Of a stretch of DNA of 64,000 bases, positions 23,188 to 35,282 are shown in pieces. Made by a program: the position numbers and the translations under genes. Numbering within the stretch: the stretch's first letter is position 1; each line of letters starts with the position of its first letter. A model generated the notes under the pieces. It was not told where the DNA came from and did no database searches. It worked only from the letters and a program-made list of their open reading frames with translations. The DNA is from Valencia hispanica (Eukaryota; Chordata; Actinopteri; Cyprinodontiformes; Valenciidae), in contig OY747700.1 in NCBI GenBank assembly GCA_963556495.2, positions 3,026,001-3,090,000 of the forward strand. The letters run 5' to 3'.

Positions 23188-23587
23188 AGCCTGCCGCACA
23201 CGAGAGCTATCTGCTGAGCAAAAAGTCATTCGAGGCCGTTTGCTCAGCAGATAGCTCGCCGTGTGCGGTTAATTTTGGTGAGTTTTCTACCTCATGAGGC
23301 GTTGAGGTGAAAATCAAACAGGTTTGATATTTTTCGCCTCTGGAATCATGTGAGCGGAGGATGCGTTTTGATTGGTCGCTTGAATATTTGCCCTCAGCTC
23401 AAGTAGAGCGCACAGGGTGAGTTTTTCGCCTCGCGAGGCGAGAAATATCAAACCTGTTTGATTTTCACCTCAACGCCTCATGAGGCAGAAAACTCACCAA
23501 AATTAACCGGACACGGCGAGCTATCTGCTGAGCAAATGGCCTCGAATGACTTTTTGCTCAGCAGATAGCTCTCGGGTGCGGCAGGCT
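23188..23587. mobile_element. PIF/Harbinger-type MITE, 400 bp, with nested palindromes
   Basis: TTA at 23185-23187 and 23588-23590 flanks a 400 bp unit whose ends, AGCCTGCCGCAC and its complement, continue as inverted arms of about 153 bp (23188-23340 and 23435-23587) with only a handful of mismatches. A 3 bp TTA duplication is typical of PIF/Harbinger. Each arm also contains its own inverted repeat (AGCTATCTGCTGAGCAAA against TTTGCTCAGCAGATAGCT). There is no transposase. Confidence 0.85.
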
Positions 23588-23904
23588 TTACACTCTAAAA
23601 ATTTAAACTTGGAGCAAACTTTTGGTCGCTCAGAGGCTTATTGTGAGAAAACAGAAACAGATATTGACATGCCGTCTTCACCTCTGAAGGATTTTCCTAT
23701 AAACTGAAAGTTTAATGGGGTTTCTAGGTAAATGATGACACAGTAAATCCTCAAAAATAGTAGATTTGGGGATTTTTATGATATCTTCGACCGCTGACTC
23801 CATTGATTCCTATGGAATTTTTGGGCGTAGTTTTTGGCTAATTATATTGCCATGGTAACTCCAATCGCCAAAAACACACCTTTCAAGATCGAGCCACACG
23901 CATA

Positions 23905-24036
<132 letters not shown>

Positions 24037-24289
24037 ATTGCATGACAGGCACCTGCTTGTCCCTGCATTGCTTTGGCAGACCCCAATAAAGGAAAAGCCG
24101 TATAGATAATGGATGGATGGATTAAATAATATAGGAAATAATAATTACAAGCTCTCTGTCTGTCAGCTGAATTATTATTGACATTTTTAATTAATGTGAA
24201 TCAATGTGAGGTAGACAAAAGTATTTACTCCTGCTGTACCTTGGTTGTAGCAAAGCAGTTTTATTTGTGGTCAGAAAACACTGGATCAC

Positions 24290-25440
24290 TGATCAGCAGG
24301 TTAAAAACAGACTGAACAAGATTTAAAGAGTTTAAAAGGACTGAGCCATGGGTAAAATAGAGCGACACACATGGATATTAAAATAACCAACAATGAGAAC
24401 TTCAGCATAATTTCTGTGAAATAGTGTGAAAGTTTTCTCTAAAGTCCTTATTGGACACAGCTCAGTGTGGGAGCTGCCAGGTTCACACAGGCTGAGCTCC
24501 AAGCTGCTGAATGAAGTCTCAGGTCTCAGGTTGTGAAGGACGTCCCTCTGCAGGTTCAGGAAGCTCAGCTTGCTCTACTACCTGATTCACCAAGGGAGGA
24601 AAAGTCAATAAATCAACATCTCAGGCTCACAGAGGACTGAGGAAGCACCAACATGAGGAGCTGCTGCTGCTAGGAAGATTTCATCAGGGTTCAACCTGGC
24701 GTGGCTCCTCCTCTCATCCTCATGTTCATCAGAACCAAGAGCAGAACTTTGGTCCAGAACCAACCTGAATTCTGCTCCATCTTTGAGTCACAGCTTTAAT
24801 GAAGCATTTCCATGTTCAACCTGATCACCACTGGCAGAGTAATCTGCTCAGCGTGTCTGAAGTCAATGTCCAGGTAAACTGATCTGTTAAAGGCTTCTTT
24901 TGCTAAATGTCTTCCATTATCAGCAGAAACTGTGTTTGGCAGTCTGGCTGCTACTTGTTTAACTGTCTGACAGTCAGTTCAGGCTCCTTTTATGACCAAT
25001 GATAAATCAATCTACCCTGCATGTTTTAGATTGAGGCAGAAAACAGATCAATAGGAACTTTTTCTCCTGCTCCACCTACTGCTCCCATAGCCTCAGATCA
25101 CCACTGTCAACATTTTCTTTCTGTTGTTGTTCAGATGATTAAAGAGAAATCAAATCTCTTCCTCATCATCTGTGCTGATGGGTCCCTCTGCAGCTTGGCC
25201 TGTTATCTTCTACAGTAACTTGACCTGAGCTCACCAAGCTGCTTGATCCAATGAAAGCCTCTTCTTGCTCTCTGGACCTTTGACCTTCATCTTTGTTCAG
25301 AAAGCCTTCTAGGTCATTGGTTCCAGTGAGCTCACTACTGTCAATGCTTCACTGGCCTCTGGTACAGTAGCTACTGATTCATCCAGCTGCTTTAGAACAA
25401 AGACCGTTTGGATCCTTCTCTCCTTGGCAGTGATGGAAGC
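24290..25440. other. intron, no gene recognised
   Basis: No motif-bearing frame. The left edge shares GGTCAGAAAACACTGGATCACTGA with 27090-27115, showing that it belongs to the duplicated type B intron. Part of the rest may be decayed LINE upstream of the RT piece that follows. Confidence 0.45.
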
Positions 25441-25444
25441 GTCT

Positions 25445-25830
25445 CCAAGCTTCCATCTCCTGCTGAGATCTTAGAGAAGGTTGTGGTCAACCAGTGAACT
25501 GCTGCTCTGGATCAGCTCAGCATTCTGGACCACTTTCACTCAGGTTTTCATGGATCTCATTCAGCTGAATCAGCTCTTCTGAGACGATCAAAGGACATTT
25601 TGATGCAGAGCGACAAGAGAAACTGTTCTGTCCTGCTGATGTTGGACCTTAGCTCTGCTCTCCATACAGTAGACCAGCAGATTCTGCTCAATAGGCTGAG
25701 GTTCTGGGTTGGTGTATCAGGTTCTGCCTTGGACTGGTTCTCTTCTCACCTATCTGACAGATTGATTTCTGGAGCTGCTTCTAAGTCCAGATCTCCTCCT
25801 GATCCAGTCCATGTTGGTGAATCCCAAGGT
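25445..25830 (+). pseudogene. L2-clade LINE RT fragment
   Basis: The frame gives LEKVV, then FHSGFHGSHSAESALLR, LLMLDLSSALHTVDQQILL and GVSGSALDWFSSHLSD. This is RT palm sequence with the first catalytic Asp region retained (LDLSSALHTVD) but no YADD. A stop near the start and the abrupt end, where the duplicated LRR unit begins, mark it as a remnant. Confidence 0.7.
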
Positions 25831-26014
25831 TCTGTTGCTGGTTTGAACTCATTAAACCAGTTTGACTGGATCAGATATTAGACACCAGTTCATCATGTTT
25901 CTGTGACTTTTAAATTCAGTGAAATAAATGTTTTACATTTTCATCATTTGTTAATTTTTCAGTTTTAACCTGCATCCTGTTGGCTTCAGCTCACATGTTT
26001 TATTCTTTATTCAG

Positions 26015-26191
26015 ATTGAAGAACTGCAGTTTGTCAGAGATCAGCTGTTCTTCTCTGGCCTCAGCTCTGAAGTCCAACTCCTCCCATCTGACAGAACTGG
26101 ACCTGAGCTGCAACTACAACCTGAAAGATGCTGGAGTGAAGGAGCTCTGTGGTTTTCTACAGACTCCTGACTGCAGAATAAAAACATTGAG
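26015..26191 (+). CDS. LRR exon 4 (177 bp)
   Basis: The acceptor ends at 26014 and the donor GTATGA starts at 26192. The 59 codons read [40 protein letters not shown] and CRIKTLR. It is an intact LRR with phase-compatible ends. It differs from the exon at 28840 mainly near the start and after the beta strand. Confidence 0.87.
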
Positions 26192-27189
26192 GTATGAAAC
26201 CATGTTTTAGTTTAGTTCGGATATTTCTGCTGTGAAAGTTGTGTTGACACTAATCTGCAGACATATGGCTGATATTCTACTGATCCACACTGACGTCTAG
26301 TGTCTGTGGGATGGGAACAATAACAGTCATGTTGGGACATTTCTAGAAGCACCAGCAGTTCCTCCTCCCACCATCACATTCAACCAATCACAGCATTCAC
26401 TTCACAGACATAAACCAGCTGCAGAGAGGAGGTCAAAGGTCAGATTGGAGACTAAAGTCTGATATTAGGCTCATTAAATGTCTGACTATCTCCTAAAGGG
26501 TCAGATATTAAATCTCAGAAAATGTCTCTATGTCCAAGACAGACTGAGACTTAATTCACTAAATAAATATCAACTTTCATCCACATCTCCTCTCTTCTGA
26601 TGATAAATGATCAATAAACCATCATTGATAAAACCACACACTTAGTTAATTCTGTAAAGATGAACAGATTTAGAAACATGAGGAATCACGTTGACATTGA
26701 AAATGAATCTGGACTGATCTCCTGAAATATTAGAGCTTAATCTGACCCAGAAACGGTTACATTTTCATACAGCAGCATTATTTACATTAGTTCATCTTCA
26801 AATAATATAATATATAATAATATAAAGGATAAGTGGTATAGATAATGGATGGATGGATCAAATGATATAGGAAATAATTAAAAGCTTTCTGCCTGTCAGC
26901 TAAATTATTATTGTCATTTTTAATAAATATGAATCAATGTGAGGTTAACAAAAGTATTTCCTCCCCCTGTACCTTGGTTATCTGTAATTGTTAGTGTCTG
27001 AAATAAAGCAGCAGGAATAATGAGAGTTTGTGACAGAAGGAGCTGGATGGACGCACGGTGGGACAGCTGATAGCATAGCAGCTTTATTTGTGGTCAGAAA
27101 ACACTGGATCACTGACCACCACACATCATCCAGTTCAGGAGCTTTAAGGAAAACTGAGCTTCCAGTGAATTAGATGCAGATCAGTGATG

Positions 27190-27660
27190 GTTTCTATAGA
27201 AACATCGACTCAAGGTCTCCTTCCAACCCTGTGGTGTGTGCAGTCATTTATCGCCCACCCAAAAGTGCAACCAAGACTTTTACAATGAATCTTCTGAACT
27301 TTTAGCAGACGTCTTGCCTAAATATGATCCAGTTCTGATTGTAGGAGATTGTAATATTCATGTCTGTTGTCCTGACAAACCTCTGGTTAAGGAGTTTTTA
27401 AGTTTTGTGGATTCTTTTCATTTTACATCCTATATCTGTGGGCCAACACAGGAGCAGGGACACACTTTGGACCTTGTTTTATGTTCTGGTTTGTCTGTTT
27501 CAGATGTAGAAATCTCTTCACTGGGTTTTCAGATCATATTTCTGTGTTATTTAACGTTGTTTTTCCTGGTAACATATTTAAACCTCGTGTTCTTCTTCAA
27601 CAAGTTTTGATTATTAACCCTTCAACCGCTGCCAGGTTCTGATTCTGATGACACTGGTTT
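27190..27660 (+). pseudogene. L2-clade LINE endonuclease fragment
   Basis: The frames show VCAVIYRPPK and then LIVGDCNIHVC (GDFN changed to GDCN), LVKEFLSFVDSF, GPTQEQGHTLDLVLCSGLSV and DVEISSLGF, after which the SDH box is lost. A dead APE-endonuclease piece inside the type B intron. It was copied together with the intron, reappearing at 30105-30430. Confidence 0.75.
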
Positions 27661-28839
27661 ACGTTCTCCTTAGTGCCAGCATTGTTGTTGGTTAAAGTCT
27701 CTTTTACAGCCTTGAAGACATTAGAGTCAGAGGTTGTACAAGACTTTTTCATTGTCAGTCATTTTGACTGACGGAGTTAAGAAAATCCTGTCAATCTATT
27801 TTTATGCGTTAATCTTTTCACTATTAATAACATATTAAATAGTATTTAGTTTTTATTAATTTAATATCTAAACCAAACAAGCTGAACAGAGAATCACACA
27901 TCAAGCAGATAAATACATGTATTAAACAGGAACAGCTCACCTGCTTGTGAGTAATCAGAGGGATTCCTGCCTCAGATAGACGCAGGGTGGGGGGGTCTGG
28001 AGGCTGAATCCATCACACTAGAAGCTGGAAATACAAGCGCCGCTTCAGCCAAAGGTTTGAGATCAGGGAACATTTCTCAAATGAAGGTGATCAGGAGTCT
28101 GTAAGACTCTCTGAACGCTCCTTCTGTACTTCTGCGTTCAGCTACAGCGGTCTGTGAGCGGACTGTGTCTGGTGCCGTCACAGACGCTCACCTTCTGTGT
28201 TCACCTTGTCACATCTGCGCTCCAAAGCCTCTGTAGCTCTTTAGCTCCCGGATAGCGAGATGCATGGAGTACGCTGGGCAGGTCTGAGATGACGCTCAGA
28301 TTCTCTCATGGGAATCTTTCTTTGGTTGATTCAGTTACCTGAACTCTGCCTGTCATTTTTGTCCCATGAAAAGTTCCCTGTTGACACAAAGAAGTTCCTG
28401 ATAGAACCGGTCAGGTACTGGACCAGAGAGTCCGACCCGGCTCTCCAGTCATTTCAATAACATATTAATGTCAGATCCATTCCACTCCATAGGTTCCTGT
28501 CACTGTGGAAATGAGCTGCTTCCATTAAATCCCAGCAGCATTAATGAACAGCTCTAATGTCACAGTTTGATTCTTAAAGTCCAATTTACTACCAGGTCAG
28601 AACCACTGAAGGCCAGACTGAAATATTCTAGCAACACATCATAATAACATGTTCTGGTTCTGCTGGTTTGAACTCATTAAACCAGTTTGACTGGATCAGA
28701 TATTAAACATCAGTTCATCATGTTTCTGTGACTTTTACATTCAGTGAAATTAATTTTCTACATTTTCATCATTTGTTCATATTTCAGTTTTAACCTGCAT
28801 CCTCTTGGCTTCAGCTCACATGTTTAATTCTTTATTCAG

Positions 28840-29016
28840 ATTGGAGAAATGCAGTTTGTCAGAGATCAGCTGTGTTTCTCTGGCCTCAGCTCTGAAGTCC
28901 AACTCCTCCCATCTGACAGAACTGGACCTGATATGGAACAACGACCTAAAAGATGCTGGAGTGAAGGAGCTCTGTGGTTTTCTACAGACTCCCGACTGCA
29001 GAATAAAAACATTGAG
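28840..29016 (+). CDS. LRR exon 5 (177 bp)
   Basis: The acceptor ends at 28839 and the donor follows 29016. It reads [36 protein letters not shown] and CRIKTLR. The Ile-Trp-Asn-Asn-Asp loop after the beta strand is unlike the other exons. Frame and splice sites are intact. Confidence 0.87.
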
Positions 29017-30104
29017 GTATGAAACCATGTTTTAGTTTAGTTCGGATATTTCTGCTGTGAAAGTTGTGTTGACACTAATCTACAGACATATGGCTGATAT
29101 TCTACTGATCCACACTGACGTCTAGTGTCTGTGGGATGGGAACAATAACAGTCATGTTGGGACATTTCTAGAAGCACCAGCAGTTCCTCCTCCCACCATC
29201 ACATTCAACCAATCACAGCATTCACTTCACAGACATAAACCAGCTGCAGAGAGGAGGTCAAAGGTCAGATTGGAGACTAAAGTCTGATATTAGGCTCATT
29301 AAATGTCTGACTATCTCCTAAAGGGTCAGATATTACATCTCAGAAAATGTCTCTATGTCCAAGACAGACTGAGAGATTTAATTCACTAAATAAATATCAA
29401 CTTTCATCCACATCTCCTCTCTTCTGATGATAAATGATCAATAAACCATCATTGATAAAACCACACACTTAGTTAATTCTGTAAAGATGAACAGATTTAG
29501 AAACATGAGGAATCACTTTGACATTGAAAATGAATCTGGACTGATCTCCTGAAATATTAGAGCTTAATCTGACCCAGAAACAGTTACATTTTCATACAGC
29601 AGCATTATTTACATTAGTTCATCTTCAAATAATATAATATATAATAATATAAAGGATAAGTGGTATAGATAATGGATGGATAGATTAAATAATATAGGAA
29701 ATAAATAAAAAGCTTTCTGCCTGTTTGCTAAATTATTATTGTCATTTTTAATAAATGTGAATCAATGTGAGGTAGACAAAAGTATTTCCTCCCCCTGTAC
29801 CTTGGTTATCTGTAATTGTTAGTGTCTGAAATAAAGCAGCAGGAATAATGAGAGTTTGTGACAGATGTAGAAGTAAGTTGTGACAGAAGGAGCTGGATGG
29901 ACGCACGGTGGGACAGCTGATAGCATAGCAGCTTTATTTCTAGAGCTCTTTAAACACCACAGGACCAAAGAGCTGCACACAGAAGAAATGAACCAGCAGT
30001 CACATGATCCAATAATAAACCAATAATACAATCAATAGGACCTAAAGATGAATAACAGCCCTGGATTAAAATAATGTCACAACCTGTCTGAATGAATTCT
30101 GACG

Positions 30105-30430
30105 TCTGACGTCTTGCCTAAATATGATCCAGTTCTGATTGTAGGAGATTGTAATATTCATGTCTGTTGTCCTGACAAACCTCTGGTTAAGGAGTTTTTA
30201 AGTTTTGTGGATTCTTTTCATTTTACATCCTATATCTGTGGGCCAACACAGGAGCAGGGACAAACTTTGGACCTTGTTTTATGTTCTGGTTTGTCTGTTT
30301 CAGATGTAGAAATCTCTTCACTGGGTTTTCAGATCATATTTCTGTGTTATTTAACGTTGTTTTTCCTGGTAACATATTTAAACCTCGTGTTCTTCTTCAA
30401 CAAGTTTTGATTATTAACCCTTCAACCGCT
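30105..30430 (+). pseudogene. L2-clade endonuclease fragment, duplicate of 27310-27640
   Basis: Nearly identical to the piece in copy 1 of the unit, carrying the same defects (GDCN instead of GDFN and a lost SDH box). One visible change is CAAACT for CACACT in the GHTLD segment. It was duplicated with the intron, not inserted independently. Confidence 0.75.
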
Positions 30431-30897
30431 GCCAGGTTCTGATTCTGATTACGCTGGTTTACGTTCTCCTTAGTGCCAGCATTGTTGTTGGTTAAAGTCT
30501 CTTTTACAGCCTTGAAGACATTAGAGTCAGAGGTTGTACAAGACTTTTTCATTGTCAGTCATTTTGACTGACGGAGTTAAGAAAATCGCATCAATCTATT
30601 TTTATGCGTTAATCTTTTCACTATTAATAACATATTAAATAGTATTTAGTTTTTATTAATTTAATATCTAAACCAAACAAGCTGAACAGAGGATCACACA
30701 TCAAGCAGATAAATACATGTATTAAATAGGAACAGCTCACCTGCTTGTGAGTAATCAGAGGGATTCCTGCCTCAGATAGACGCAGGGTGGGGGGGTCTGG
30801 AGGCTGAATCCATCACACTAGAAGCTGGAAATACAAGCGCCGCTTCAGCCAAATGTAACCCCTGACTCACGTTAAGTAGGTAAGGCTTATTTAATAG

Positions 30898-32797
30898 TAG
30901 GGTAAATGTACCCATTAAGCCCACCAAAATTAAAGTTTGCCTATTTTTCAATCAAATGAAAGGGGTTTATGGACATGATCCTTTGTTAAAATGAAAGATT
31001 AATCTCTCATTTAAAAATATTTGTTTTTCTCTCTTGAATTTTATGTCTCTTAATACAAGACATTTTCTAAATAAAGTCAAAAGTCTGGCATGGACTAAAT
31101 TAGTACCTCGGTACCATTTAAGCCCATGTGTGTTCCAAATAACCCCACAACCACATTTAATGACAGAAATATAAAAATATATTCATGCTTCAAGTATTTC
31201 AATAAGACTTATTTAATGTTCAGGCATATAAGCCTATTACAAACACATTCAATAAAAACAACCTGTAATTTGGCTTCCAAAATTAATTAGCCAAAAATAC
31301 AGTATAACCCAGAGGAAGGCCTTAAAGGATTGATCATTTTGATAACCTGATGAGCCTGAACTTTAACCCTATCGTTCCGTCACTCCCTCAAAGACTTCCC
31401 GTCAACTCAACTGTGGCTCAGGAGTGAGGCGTTCGTCTTGTAACCGGAGGGTTGCCGGTTCGAGCCCCTGCTCTATCCGTCTCAGTTGTTGTGTCCTTGG
31501 GCAAGACACTTCTGCCTACTGGTGGTGGTCACAGGTGGCGCCAGTGTTTGCTTCTGTCAGTGTTCCCCAGGGCAGCTGTGGCTACAATGTAGCTTGCCAC
31601 CACCAGTGTGTGAATGACTGAATGTAGTGTGAAGCGCTTTGGGGTCCTCAAGGACTAAATAAAGCACTATACAAGTACAGGCCAGTTACCATTTTTACCA
31701 ACTCCAAACTGCCTTGAATTCTGCCCTCATGGTAGGGACGACATGACTCAATCATTTTTGGACAGTCGCTGTAGTTCTTTCTTTTCGGCATTTCTCACTA
31801 CAATTAAATTGGACATGCAATCGAACATACAAATTAGATTTTATAATACTTGATTATATGGAATATAACACTTAGTTTAATGTCAGGATGTTTTTGTCAG
31901 TATGTGATCCAAACATTATAGGGGATGGGATGCATCAGATCTCAATACTGATGGAATTTCTATTGTAAAACACAAGATGGCCTTAAATGAAACATGCTGG
32001 GCTTAAATGGTTCAATAGTGACCACTGAGGAGAAAAAGGGTATTTGGTCACTCTAAAAAGCTTAAAATATATGACCTATGCATGTAGCCTTACTATATGG
32101 TAACCTTAATGGGTTAGCAATTTTTTTCTGCCTAATATTTAGCATTATTGATGCTATATCAATAAAAAAGTTAGCATGAAGTATCTGCGATTTGGGCCAG
32201 TTCACCATTTAAGCACACCTTGAAAAAAACATTTTTTTAAAAATATTAAACTCACTAAAACCATTTATTGTGGCTCAATGTGTATATTGTTATATGATGC
32301 ACCACAAAACATTTACTTTATCCACAAATCATTTCTAATCCCCAGGTTGTATTGTAAATAGCATGGCTACTGATTAGAATTAATGATTAGCTTGCTACGC
32401 TAACTAGCACAACGCATCTTTTGTGATTAGAACAAACGGTACAAATTTCCACAAACCTGCTATATAATACACAAAAATCAATTCACTAATCTCTCAATTT
32501 TCATAGTATTATTGTACTTACCTCGTTAGTTGCTGAAATTGGTTCAAAAATACTTTTTCATAAGGTGTCCCAAAACATTGAAGTTTTGAGGTGACTTCAT
32601 CTGAGCGGCTTGAGAGTGCTGGATTGTTGGGCAGGGTTAACTCAAAAATGGCAAATGTGATTGGTGTTCACCGAAAACTCACATACCTGTAAGAAGTTAC
32701 TTGATTGGTGAAAATAATGAGTACCTTATCACAACACCCTAATTTATTTCAATTTCACTTCAAAGTTCCAAATGGGCTTAATGGTACGCTTACCCTA
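30898..32797. mobile_element. nested 1.9 kb non-autonomous DNA transposon with TAG target repeat
   Basis: Ends TAGGGTAAATGTACC...and...GGTACGCTTACCCTA form inverted repeats continuing through TTAAGCCCA. TAG at 30895-30897 and 32798-32800 is the apparent target repeat. The motif TACCATTTAAGCCC recurs inside on both strands (near 31111, 31999 and 32201). No transposase frame. I could not assign a superfamily. Confidence 0.7.
31411..31698 (+). mobile_element. tRNA-derived SINE
   Basis: An RNA polymerase III A box (TGGCTCAGGAG, 31413-31423) and B box (GGTTCGAGCCC, 31457-31467) are spaced as in a tRNA. A body common in fish SINEs follows (GTCCTTGGGCAAGACACTT, GCCCCAGGGCAGCTGTGGC-like) and then a LINE-like tail GAAGCGCTTTGGGGTCCT. 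Imperfect flanking repeats (CAACTCAACTG and CAACTCCAAACTG) look like a target duplication. It is inserted in the 1.9 kb element. Confidence 0.85.
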
Positions 32798-35105
32798 TAG
32801 ACCAGTTGCTAGGTTCAGCAGGATTTACAATAGAAACTAGGGTGATTGTGCAAGGAAATTACTGGAAACAAAGAGTAAGTAAGAAAAAGTATTATTTAGT
32901 AAACAAATAAAAATAAAAGCAGTTCAAGATAAACAATATTTAACAATAAGCATTGCCGGCATATACAACAAACAATATATGCTCAGTCCCATTGAGCTCA
33001 GTTTGTCCTTTGTACGTTATAAGTCAAGTCAATTGTCTTTACGGTTCAGTTCTTTTTCCTTTAAAGTGGTATTTTAAGGTGTTACCACTCTGCACTGTAG
33101 GGAAGAAGGTGGTTCTTCAATGTTCACTCCAGTTCTGAGCACAAGCTCGCCATCTCCATCCGGAGAGAATCCTGGAAATCCATCCAGGGTTTTCTTAACC
33201 ATGTAATACTAGCCTGCACAGCAATAATGGTATTATTGTTTACAGCTAAATAAATGTCTGTTATCCTACTCTTCTCAATTACTATAGCTTTATCTTTTCT
33301 CTTATTACCATATTACAAATATACAGTAATATTTTACATCAATGTTTTTAACTCAAATATCCTTTGTAAAACATGAAATCGTTTTTAATCCATGTAGAAC
33401 AACAAATTAATTTATCTTTTTATGTTTTCATTCAACCATAACATTATGATTTAATTTTCTTTTTTGAACCAATTAGCATGTTGATTTTTAACTGAATTGT
33501 AACTTATGTAAATCGTGAAATGAATTACACCAATATATTCAGATAATCTCCTTCAAAATCAATATTTCTAACAGTAAAACCTTATCTGTGCTACTTGGTT
33601 TAGTATTACAGAACAATTCCTGTACCTTCATATAATAAACCATAAAAATGTACAATCAACAAAATAATTCAAAATAATAATCACATTGGACCAAAATTAG
33701 TGAAAATAACTAAAAGTGCCTCTCAGTGTTATGAACTAAAATAGAATATGGTAAAATCCATCTTAACCAAAAATAGCTTTTACATTGTTCTCTAACAAAA
33801 ACCCAGCACTCGCTGTTAGCGTTAGCATCGTGCTTATATTAGCATGCGCTAGCATGTTTTTTAAAATTCTCACATGGCATGGACTTACCAAGATGAGGTA
33901 CCGTGAGGAACTAGCAAGGGGCACAACACAGCCTCTCCAGCTCGTGCTCCATCCACTTAATACAACAAATATTCCAAATCAATTAAAAGACAATGTAAAT
34001 ATTTGTTTTCATCAATTATTTTTAAATAAAACTCACCAGAGGACCCAAAAGGTTTTTGCTCGGACCGTCTACAGCCCGTCTCAATCATTCCCAGAGTGCA
34101 AAAAGCTGAAAACTAGTGAGTAATCCGGTTCGCCGCTTGTGAGGCTGGGCTAATTCTATCCTTAACAAATTAAAAGGTCATTAACAACCAACTTGACCTC
34201 GGAAACCGAAAACTAACATTTGAGCGAGGCGATCGCACTTCCTCTTTTCAAAATAAATGTTTTTTCAAAATAAAAGTGCATAAATATGAATACAACAAAA
34301 AGTAGTGGGTTACAGAAAGGTTTGAGATCAGGGAACATTTCTCAAATGAAGGTGATCAGGAGTCTGTAAGACTCTCTGAACGCTCCTTCTGTACTTCTGC
34401 GTTCAGCTACAGCGGTCTGTGAGCGGACTGTGTCTGGTGCCGTCACAGACGCTCACCTTCTGTGTTCACCTTGTCACATCTGCGCTCCAAAGCCTCTGTA
34501 GCTCTTTAGCTCCCGGATAGCGAGATGCATGGAGTACGCTGGGCAGGTCTGAGATGACGCTCAGATTCTCTCATGGGAATCTTTCTTTGGTTGATTCAGT
34601 TACCTGAACTCTGCCTGTCATTTTTGTCCCATGAAAAGTTCCCTGTTGACACAAAGAAGTTCCTGATAGAACCGGTCAGGTACTGGACCAGAGAGTCCGA
34701 CCCGGCTCTCCAGTCATTTCAATAACATATTAATGTCAGATCCATTCCACTCCATAGGTTCCTGTCACTGTGGAAATGAGCTGCTTCCATGAAATCCCAG
34801 CAGCATTAATGAACAGCTCTAATGTCACAGTTTGGTTCTTGAAGCTACATTTTAATTCCAGGTCAGAACCACTGAAGGCCAGACTGAAATATTCTAGCAG
34901 CACGTCATAATAACATGTTCTGGTTCTGCTGGTTTGAACTCATTAAACCAGTTTGACTGGATCAAATATTAAACACCAGTTCATCATGTTTCTGTGACTT
35001 TTACATTCAGTGAAATAAATTTTCTACATTTTCATCATTTGTTCATATTTCAGTTTTAACCTGCATCCTGTTGGCTTCAGCTCACATGTTTTATTCTTTA
35101 TTCAG

Positions 35106-35282
35106 ATTGGAGAAATGCAGTTTGTCAGAGATCAGCTGTTCTTCTCTGGCCTCAGCTCTGAAGTCCAACTCCTCCCATCTGACAGAACTGGACCTGAGCT
35201 GCAACTACAACCTGAAAGATGCTGGAGTGAAGGAGCTCTGTGGTTTTCTACAGACTCCTGACTGCAAGCTACAGATATTAAA
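35106..35282 (+). CDS. LRR exon 6 (177 bp)
   Basis: The acceptor ends at 35105 and the donor GTAATT starts at 35283. It reads [27 protein letters not shown] and CKLQILK. Its first part matches exon 5 and its loop matches exon 4, which suggests recombination or gene conversion among repeats. It is followed by a 476 bp type A intron. Confidence 0.87.

Larger units (their letters stand above)
25831..28611 (+). repeat. duplicated LRR exon-intron unit, copy 1
   Basis: Runs from the leader TGGTTTGAACTCATTAAACC through LRR exon 26015-26191 and a long type B intron to the next leader. The sequence from 27310 to about 28540 is almost letter-for-letter the same as in the next unit, apart from the insertion there. 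Confidence 0.75.
30854..34314. mobile_element. insertion with TGTAACCC...GGGTTACA termini (solo LTR or non-autonomous transposon)
   Basis: The uninterrupted sister sequence at about 28040-28060 reads GCCAAAGGTTTGAG. Here GCCAAA is followed by TGTAACCC, and the insert ends GGGTTACA before GAAAGGTTTGAG, giving a CAAA/GAAA target repeat with one mismatch. Without the inner element it is about 1.56 kb. TG...CA ends and a 4-5 bp target would fit a solo LTR. The 8 bp inverted ends and 4 bp target would also fit a Ginger-like transposon. No coding motif is present. Confidence 0.7.
28612..34890 (+). repeat. duplicated LRR exon-intron unit, copy 2 (with later insertion)
   Basis: Same layout as copy 1. 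Between about 29940 and 30105 the copies differ, and at 30854 a 3.46 kb insertion interrupts copy 2, after which similarity to copy 1 resumes exactly (GGTTTGAGATCAGGG at 28056 and 34319). Without the insertion the two units have nearly the same length. Confidence 0.8.

Noticed and set aside
25980..26014. Start codons upstream of the LRR exons (frames beginning [10 protein letters not shown])
   Set aside because: This is the intron 3' end and pyrimidine tract being open in frame. The same intron sequence precedes each exon, so these are not separate small genes.
31411..31480. Functional tRNA gene
   Set aside because: A and B boxes are present but the acceptor stem does not close, and the sequence continues into a SINE body and tail.
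31424..31621. 65-codon frame
   Set aside because: Lies within the tRNA-derived SINE.
33785..34123. 112-codon plus-strand frame as a gene
   Set aside because: No motif. It starts with a short hydrophobic run by chance and lies inside the TGTAACCC element.
30854..34314. Complete LTR retrotransposon
   Set aside because: No second copy of the end sequence in direct orientation and no gag or pol motifs; solo LTR or other non-autonomous element remains.
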